Positions 15,304 through 19,205 of a stretch of 19,205 nucleotides of DNA are shown here, in pieces (position 1 is the first letter of the stretch; each line of letters opens with the position of its first letter). The notes under the pieces were generated by a model. The model was given only the letters and a program-made list of their open reading frames with translations. It searched no databases and was not told where the DNA came from. Position numbers and translations under genes: made by a program. Source of the DNA: Firmicutes bacterium UBA1422 (GTDB taxonomy: Bacteria; Bacillota; Clostridia; Peptostreptococcales; Anaerovoracaceae); contig DBPK01000025.1 of assembly GCA_002304835.1 (NCBI GenBank), forward strand, positions 50,125 to 69,329. The letters are read 5' to 3'.

Positions 15304-15510
15304 TTTTAACCCTTTTTGCCTCAGATCAGCTCCTCTGGGGTTAAGAAAAAAGGTAAAAGACGGCTTTTGGCCGTCTTTTTACTGCATAAAAAGGGATCGT
15401 ATTGCATTTAATAGCAAAAAAAGCGGATTTTTAACCCCAGCACGTTGTTTTTTGTGGAAAAGGGTTAAGGTTTAACATTTGAGATCCGATTTATGGCACG
15501 AAAGGGTTAA
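15304..15510. repeat. Five GGGTTAA motifs forming two similarly spaced inverted pairs
   Basis: TTAACCC at 15306-15312 faces GGGTTAA at 15338-15344 (25 bases between). TTAACCC at 15431-15437 faces GGGTTAA at 15462-15468 (24 bases between). A fifth GGGTTAA is at 15504-15510. Each is flanked by A/T runs, and inner arms also pair (CAGA/TCTG in the first, CAC/GTG in the second). This could be a pair of RNA hairpins or dyad protein sites; the function is unknown. Confidence 0.65.
15355..15380. terminator. Strong bidirectional intrinsic terminator without an obvious gene
   Basis: AAAAGACGGC pairs with GCCGTCTTTT around a TTTTG loop (10-bp stem) and is followed by further T. A-tracts and T-tracts flank both sides, so it can work in either direction. 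No gene ends nearby: it lies about 500 bp from the metH start and 195 bp before the tRNA. It may end a plus-strand transcript through the decamer array, or minus-strand read-through from the integrase. Confidence 0.82.
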
Positions 15511-15534
15511 AAACAAAAAACTGTTCAAAAGTGA

Positions 15535-15563
15535 TTGAAGAAATAAGAAGAAAATGCTATTAT
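15535..15563 (+). promoter_or_regulatory. Promoter of the tRNA-Pro gene
   Basis: TTGAAG (15535-15540), 17 bp, then TATTAT (15558-15563), preceded by TGC as an extended -10. The start would fall a few bases before the tRNA 5' end. Confidence 0.7.
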
Positions 15564-15574
15564 GTAATACGTGC

Positions 15575-15651
15575 CGGGGCGTGGCGCAGCTTGGTAGCGC
15601 GCTTGACTGGGGGTCAAGAGGCCGTAGGTTCAAGTCCTATCGCTCCGACCA
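15575..15651 (+). tRNA. tRNA-Pro (anticodon GGG)
   Basis: A 77-base cloverleaf. The acceptor stem CGGGGCG/CGCTCCG has one G-T pair. The anticodon stem CTTGA/TCAAG carries loop CTGGGGG, giving anticodon GGG (codon CCC, proline). The T-arm contains GGTTCAAGTCC. The discriminator A is followed by an encoded CCA. An integrase gene points at its 3' end 236 bp away, so this tRNA is the probable attachment site of the element to the right. Confidence 0.95.
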
Positions 15652-15653
15652 AT
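15630..15653. other. Probable attachment-site (att) core at the tRNA-Pro 3' end
   Basis: Tyrosine integrases of this kind commonly recombine within the 3' half of a tRNA gene, and here the integrase gene faces that end at short distance. The base composition also drops sharply just past the CCA. The second att copy, which would define the exact core, is outside the window, so the limits given are only approximate. Confidence 0.4.
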
Positions 15654-15654
15654 T

Positions 15655-15690
15655 AAAACCCTTGTGATTACTTGATTACAGGGGTTTTAT
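15655..15690 (+). terminator. Terminator of the tRNA-Pro gene
   Basis: AAAACCCTTGT (15655-15665) pairs with ACAGGGGTTTT (15678-15688) with one wobble. It begins 3 bases after the CCA and ends in TTTTAT. The loop contains a TGATTAC direct repeat. Confidence 0.75.
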
Positions 15691-15720
15691 ATAATTTGAA
15701 ATTTAAGCGAGTATGCTAAA

Positions 15721-15742
15721 TTTGTATAATATTTGTATAATA
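15721..15742. repeat. Two exact tandem copies of an 11-bp sequence near the att site
   Basis: TTTGTATAATA occurs twice without a gap (15721-15731, 15732-15742). It lies between the tRNA end and the integrase gene, where recombination accessory sites are expected. Its role is unknown. Confidence 0.6.
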
Positions 15743-15790
15743 TCAAAATGAAAATCTTGTTTTATTCACTTTCTTATTATATTTATAACT

Positions 15791-15817
15791 GACGAAACTG
15801 ACAAAACCGACAAAAGT
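15791..15817. repeat. Three tandem 9-bp direct repeats, candidate arm-type integrase sites
   Basis: GACGAAACT, GACAAAACC and GACAAAAGT follow one another without gaps, consensus GACRAAAVY-like. They lie about 140 bp from the tRNA 3' end and 70 bp from the end of the integrase gene. Direct repeats in this place are typical of arm-type sites bound by the N-terminal domain of tyrosine integrases. The remainder of 15690-15886 is AT-rich and shows no gene. Confidence 0.45.
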
Positions 15818-15886
15818 CTATTTTAGGTAACGATTATTGTATATAGTTATCCTTACATAATGCAATATACGTTAAGTTCTTTTGAT

Positions 15887-17206
15887 TTAATTGGTATTGT
15901 TTATTTTGAAGCTGCTTGCTAGCTTACTGGAGCAACTCTGTTCTTTTTCCTTTAGTGCATGAGAGTAAATACTTTGAGTTGTTTTGACCGACTTATGGCC
16001 AACGAAACCGGCAATGGTTGTAAGCGCTTCTCCTTGGGCATAAAGATGTGATACGACAGTGTGCCTGAAGGTGTGAATATCGGATTTTGGCAAATTATGT
16101 TTCTCAGAAAATCTATGTAACCATCGTGTGAGGCCTTGAGGGCTAAGGGGTACTCCGTTATCAAATGTAAATATCCTGTTAGAAGCTTTAAACATTTTAC
16201 AGTTATGATTACAGAAACCTGTACATTGTTTATTACACTTGTCGTGGTTCTCGCAATAATGCTCTGAAGGATTGTTAGGATTACTTTGCCATAATGCACC
16301 TAGTTTAAGTTTGTTTTCTGCTTGTTTTGTTTTATATGTTTTTAGTATGCTAATAACAGAGGAGTCAATAATAAGAGTTCTTACTGAACTTTCATTTTTT
16401 GGAGACTGAAATATTATTCCTTTTCCAGGCACATAAATGGATGATTCGGCAATGCTGATCTGATTATTGTCAAAATCAATATCTTCCCACCTGAGACCTA
16501 AGAGTTCACCCTTTCTTGCACCTGTTACAATAAGAAGAGAGAATAAGGTCCTATAGACTAAAGGAGCACAATGATCGATGGCCCTTAGTATTTGCATTAC
16601 TTCTTCGCGTTCTAAGAGTTTTAATTTTTTGGAACTTGCAACGGGAAGCCTTATACCTTTTCCACAGCAAACATTTGTTTCGAGCAGATCGTTTTCACAA
16701 GCATATGTCAGCACAATAGAAACAGCCTTAAAGTATCCCCGAATTGTAACCGGGGAGAGCCTGTATTCTTTTGTTATCTTTTTGCCTTGCTTGTTTTTTG
16801 ATATTCTTTTGCGTGGTTCTTGAAGAGATTCTATATACCCTCTGATATCTTGCCTGGTTATACTTTGTATTTGAAGATTACCGAGATATTCATTTGCAGG
16901 TTTCAATCTATACCTTATGCCTGATACTGTCCCTGGCTTGTGGCTTTTTTCAGCGTCCTTTAGGTATTTTTCGGACATATCTTTAAAGAGTGTTTCTTTG
17001 GTTGAAATTCCGCGTGATACTCTGCTTTCAAATGCTCTTAGTTCTTCATTAAGCTGCTTTTTTTCCTCTGTTTTTGTGATACCTTTAGGCACTCTCCATG
17101 TATAAGTAATAGGTGTGCGTTGATTTCCTTTTTCATCATATCCCATAGCATGAGTAAATCTGTATGATCTGCCTTTTTTACCTTCTCTTATCATTATTGA
17201 TGACAT
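15887..17206 (-). CDS. int: Tyrosine recombinase (integrase) of a mobile element, with Cys/His-rich insertion
   Basis: A 439-residue site-specific recombinase. An N-terminal arm-binding-like region (about 1-65) precedes a SAM-like core-binding domain (about 72-180) and the catalytic domain (about 195-420). The full catalytic set is visible: R231 (TGARKGE), K270, H378 and R381 (HTFRH), H404 (GHKS) and Tyr414. Between the K270 strand and HTFRH is an insertion with C318, H321, C324, C328, C332, H334 and C336, which looks able to bind metal. The start is ATG 17206, set by GGAGG 8 bases upstream; the ATG at 17221 overlaps that site. The start lies inside the end of the upstream DUF6076-like gene. 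It is expected to integrate and, with an excisionase, excise the element at tRNA-Pro. Confidence 0.92.
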   Translation of the reverse strand: MSSIMIREGKKGRSYRFTHAMGYDEKGNQRTPITYTWRVPKGITKTEEKKQLNEELRAFESRVSRGISTKETLFKDMSEKYLKDAEKSHKPGTVSGIRYRLKPANEYLGNLQIQSITRQDIRGYIESLQEPRKRISKNKQGKKITKEYRLSPVTIRGYFKAVSIVLTYACENDLLETNVCCGKGIRLPVASSKKLKLLEREEVMQILRAIDHCAPLVYRTLFSLLIVTGARKGELLGLRWEDIDFDNNQISIAESSIYVPGKGIIFQSPKNESSVRTLIIDSSVISILKTYKTKQAENKLKLGALWQSNPNNPSEHYCENHDKCNKQCTGFCNHNCKMFKASNRIFTFDNGVPLSPQGLTRWLHRFSEKHNLPKSDIHTFRHTVVSHLYAQGEALTTIAGFVGHKSVKTTQSIYSHALKEKEQSCSSKLASSFKINNTN

Positions 17207-18089
17207 TTTTCTTACCTCCATTATTTTTCAACCACTCTATCATGACTGCTTCCGATATTCGCCCCTCTTTAAAAGCCTTTTTTTGTTTCCGATAACCCTC
17301 TTTATATTCTTTAAATTCCTCCATGCATTTATCACTTTTATATTTGTTTGAAGTTAAAGTCCGTTTGTATAATCGGTCATAGTTTTGTTTGTGTAGTCTA
17401 TTTATCAATTTATTTTTTGCTAATTTTTGAGTAATTCTTATTACTTCTTCAGCACAAGTCTTACCCCTATCGTTAATGAATCTACAGTATTTTTCATCCG
17501 TTCTATTCTTTGAAATGAAATACTTCCCACAGTGTTTGCATTTTTTTATTACCCTACCTTGGTCAAAAGCCGAATATAAAGTTGCCCAAACATAATCTAA
17601 AACGTGATGACAAATACAACTAGTCTCAGTTTTGTTATCTGACTTGGCCATAATTTTTAAATATTCATCAATAGACCTGTCGCTTTCTTCAGATATTGGC
17701 AGACCACCTGGGGATCCCGCTCGTAAAATCGGAGAATAATGTGGCAGTATTGGATGGTATTCATTAACACGGAGCTCAACTACCATGTCTAACCCTTTCC
17801 CAGCATTATAAGATTTATATACGGAAGACTTATATTTATCTTCTAATAATTGCAGATTTTTTATGGTGCATTTTTTAGGATTTTCGGCAAAAAATTCACA
17901 GATACGAGACAATTCATCAAAGTGATATTTATATTCATGGGCCATTTCATATTCAATTAGCATTATTTCATTCAAGAAATTGCAAGGTATACATTTTTTA
18001 GGGCAATCCAGCCCAAATATGAGTTCTGCATCTTCATCGCGTTTTAAAATATATGGTCCGCTTATGGGCCTTTTTGGTTTTTCATTCAT
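17178..18089 (-). CDS. DUF6076-like protein with CxxC zinc finger
   Basis: A 303-residue protein starting at ATG 18089, with GGAGG 5 bases upstream; an ATG 7 codons earlier has no such site. It has an early Cys cluster (C29, C33, C36). The mid-to-late region contains CKHCGKYF (C184/C187) followed by C202 and C212, a four-Cys zinc finger similar to those in DUF6076 and CGNR-type proteins. The C-terminal third is strongly basic and helical (about 219-290). I believe it belongs to DUF6076-like proteins found beside integrases in Clostridia, but the assignment is from memory of the family pattern. Its last 29 bases overlap the integrase gene and carry its ribosome site, so both are made from one transcript. 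A DNA-binding or recombination accessory role is inference. Confidence 0.7.
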   Translation of the reverse strand: MNEKPKRPISGPYILKRDEDAELIFGLDCPKKCIPCNFLNEIMLIEYEMAHEYKYHFDELSRICEFFAENPKKCTIKNLQLLEDKYKSSVYKSYNAGKGLDMVVELRVNEYHPILPHYSPILRAGSPGGLPISEESDRSIDEYLKIMAKSDNKTETSCICHHVLDYVWATLYSAFDQGRVIKKCKHCGKYFISKNRTDEKYCRFINDRGKTCAEEVIRITQKLAKNKLINRLHKQNYDRLYKRTLTSNKYKSDKCMEEFKEYKEGYRKQKKAFKEGRISEAVMIEWLKNNGGKKNVINNDKRR

Positions 18090-18162
18090 ATATACCTCCA
18101 ACGACACCAAAAAGTCGAGAACAAACTAAAAAAAAATAAAAATTACGAAAACTGATGACTAC

Positions 18163-18191
18163 ATTATATATCTGAAATAAACTATATGCAA
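18163..18191 (-). promoter_or_regulatory. Probable promoter of the DUF6076-like/integrase operon
   Basis: On the minus strand, TTGCAT (18191-18186), 17 bp, then TATAAT (18168-18163). It lies in the 142-bp AT-rich gap between divergent operons, where the element's lysogeny-type switch would be expected. No clear operator dyad was seen, and no confident plus-strand promoter. Confidence 0.5.
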
Positions 18192-18231
18192 CAGCAAAAA
18201 CAAAATTAATTTTTTTTAGGGGGATTATATC

Positions 18232-18402
18232 ATGAACAATAAGCAGATAAGAGAAAAAATGAAGCAAGCCGGACTTAAGCAGTGGGAAGTAGCCGAAGCT
18301 TATGGGATTTCGGAATTTACGTTTTCCAGATGGCTACGAAGAGAGATATCAAAAGAGAAGCAAAAAGAAATATTGTTGATAATTAGAAGAATGAGTAGGT
18401 GA
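18232..18402 (+). CDS. Small helix-turn-helix protein (56 aa)
   Basis: A short gene with a clear ribosome site (AGGGGG, 8 bases before ATG 18232). The 56-residue product has an HTH pattern over residues about 10-40: MKQAGLKQWEVAEAYGISEF then TFSRWLRRE, with the 'LKQWEVAEAYGIS' helix-turn and a 'TFSRWLR' recognition helix. The C-terminus is basic. It resembles very small XRE/Cro-like regulators of prophages and integrative elements. As the first gene divergent from the integrase operon it may control the switch between integration and excision, by position only. Its TGA overlaps a possible GTG start of the next gene. Confidence 0.75.
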   Translation: MNNKQIREKMKQAGLKQWEVAEAYGISEFTFSRWLRREISKEKQKEILLIIRRMSR

Positions 18403-18407
18403 TTAAA

Positions 18408-18596
18408 ATGAGAATGCTATCAGCAAAGAAAATGCATGCTATACATAGGGCTGAGAACCCTAGTAGCCAATTGTCGCTTCAGACAGTTTATCAAGCCATA
18501 AAAAAAGGAGATCTAAAGGCAATAAAAGTAGGAAACAGGAATCTGATTGCAGAAGAAAATTTCAACAGATGGTTAATGGGTGAAAAAAATGGATAG
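18408..18596 (+). CDS. Excisionase-like HTH protein
   Basis: A 62-residue protein with a winged-HTH/MerR-like excisionase pattern: 'SLQTVYQAIKKGDLKAIKVG' (23-42) followed by a wing and 'NFNRWLMG' (51-58). This matches the HTH_17/excisionase family, which binds DNA and biases tyrosine integrases towards excision, though many members are simple regulators. ATG 18408 is preferred for AGGTG 6 bases upstream; GTG 18399, overlapping the previous stop, and ATG 18414 are alternatives. It overlaps the following gene by 8 bases. Confidence 0.78.
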   Translation: MRMLSAKKMHAIHRAENPSSQLSLQTVYQAIKKGDLKAIKVGNRNLIAEENFNRWLMGEKNG

Positions 18597-19047
18597 TTTT
18601 AGGAAAGTAAAAGAACAAATAGACATAGAGCAGGTCGCAGCATACCTTGGAATTGAAGTTAAGAAACATTTTGTACTATGCCCATTTCATTCAGAAAAAT
18701 CATCTTCTCTTAGATTTTATAAAGATTCTTTCTTCTGCTTCGGATGTGGAGCAAAAGGAGATGCAATTAGTCTGACAGCTCATATGCTTGGATTATCTCA
18801 AAGAGAGGCAAACCAATATACTTTTATAGAAGGGTGGCACAAAATTACAGAAAAAGAAGCAAAGAAACTTCGTGGTCAAATAAGGAAAGATAAAGCTGAA
18901 CTAAAATCCAGGAAAAAGGAAGCCCGGAACAAATGTCTTGATGGAACTCTTGTGCATGTTAAGTCCGGGAACAAGATCATGGTCAATATGCCATTGCTAA
19001 TGGATTACTTAAACGGAGAGAGGGGAAGTGAGATCAATGAAGTGTAA
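18589..19047 (+). CDS. Stand-alone CHC2 (DnaG-type) zinc-finger protein
   Basis: A 152-residue protein. Residues about 10-75 form a DnaG N-terminal zinc-binding domain: CPFHSEKSSS (C31, H34) and FFCFGCGAKGD (C50, C53), preceded by the typical 'IDIEQVAAYLGI' helix. No TOPRIM or helicase-binding domain follows. The rest is a Lys-rich helical stretch (about 85-115) and a short tail ending GSEINEV. It could be a split primase subunit whose catalytic part is encoded further right, or a DNA-binding accessory factor for element replication. The start is ATG 18589 with GGGTG upstream; GTG 18580 is an alternative. It overlaps the next ORF by 11 bases. Confidence 0.82.
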   Translation: MDSFRKVKEQIDIEQVAAYLGIEVKKHFVLCPFHSEKSSSLRFYKDSFFCFGCGAKGDAISLTAHMLGLSQREANQYTFIEGWHKITEKEAKKLRGQIRKDKAELKSRKKEARNKCLDGTLVHVKSGNKIMVNMPLLMDYLNGERGSEINEV

Positions 19048-19205
19048 AATTATTGCGACTCACAATCCGCAAGACTTTTTCCAGGGGAATGAGCCGGAAG
19101 AACTAACCATCCAAAACGAGATAGAAATATCCGATGTGGATTTACAGAAAATGCTGAACGGTGGATATGTGGTTGTCCTTGCATTATTAGACAATACAAA
19201 CGAGA
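19037..19205 (+). CDS. Hypothetical protein of the mobile element (3' end outside window)
   Basis: An open frame begins at ATG 19037 within the last codons of the CHC2 gene and stays open to the window edge (56 codons visible). It begins MKCKIIATHNPQDFFQGNEP and is rich in acidic residues, with a later hydrophobic VVVLALL stretch. AGGGG lies 11 bases upstream, somewhat far. No domain is recognisable in the visible part. The overlapping, same-strand arrangement fits the other element genes. Confidence 0.6.
   Translation, partial: MKCKIIATHNPQDFFQGNEPEELTIQNEIEISDVDLQKMLNGGYVVVLALLDNTNE

Noticed and set aside
15304..15510. GGGTTAA motifs as telomere-like or replication-origin repeats.
   Set aside because: There are only five copies, in mixed orientation and widely spaced, with no DnaA-type boxes around them.

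Overview
The window looks like a chromosomal segment of a Gram-positive, low-to-mid GC anaerobe of the Clostridia (Bacillota). Supporting signs are strong GGAGG-type ribosome sites, a TTG start, a short MetH-type protein without a reactivation domain, a TSCPD (TIGR03905-like) protein, a DUF3048 (YerB-like) protein, a BspA-like LRR protein and many TGn-extended -10 promoters. No genus can be fixed from the sequence alone.

Bases 1-2160 hold the 3' end of a BspA-like leucine-rich-repeat gene with its terminator. A well-formed promoter then leads into a tight operon of three zinc-ribbon proteins. Bases 2161-4727 (minus strand) run TSCPD protein, cation diffusion facilitator with the Asn/Asp/Asp/Asp signature of Mn exporters, then a DUF2804 protein. 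Divergent from them (4796-6392) are an SGNH hydrolase and a membrane-anchored DUF3048 protein. Bases 6463-9599 (minus) encode an FHA domain fused to a SEDS (FtsW/RodA) glycosyltransferase, translationally coupled to a class B penicillin-binding protein: a complete peptidoglycan polymerase/transpeptidase pair with a built-in phosphothreonine-binding module. Bases 9707-12347 (plus) are a two-gene operon of a 2-oxoacid-dehydrogenase-E2-like acyltransferase, with Glu where the catalytic His should be, and an acyl-CoA synthetase. Its promoter is near consensus, with a perfect palindrome at the start site. Bases 12381-14858 (minus) are a MetH-type methionine synthase.

Bases 14880-15574 have no gene but are highly structured. 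A 10-bp repeat runs in exact register for about 27 units (14981-15247). It is followed by two similarly spaced TTAACCC/GGGTTAA inverted pairs, an orphan bidirectional terminator and a tRNA-Pro promoter. The tRNA-Pro(GGG) gene (15575-15651) is the probable integration target of a mobile element that fills the rest of the window and is clearly more AT-rich. The element carries a tyrosine integrase (minus) preceded by an overlapping DUF6076-like zinc-finger gene. Divergently it carries a small HTH protein of 56 aa, an excisionase-like HTH protein, a stand-alone CHC2 primase zinc finger and an unfinished ORF. Its far end lies outside the window.

The most unusual items are the decamer array, the FHA-SEDS fusion, the E2-like protein lacking the catalytic His, and the Cys/His-rich insertion in the integrase catalytic domain.
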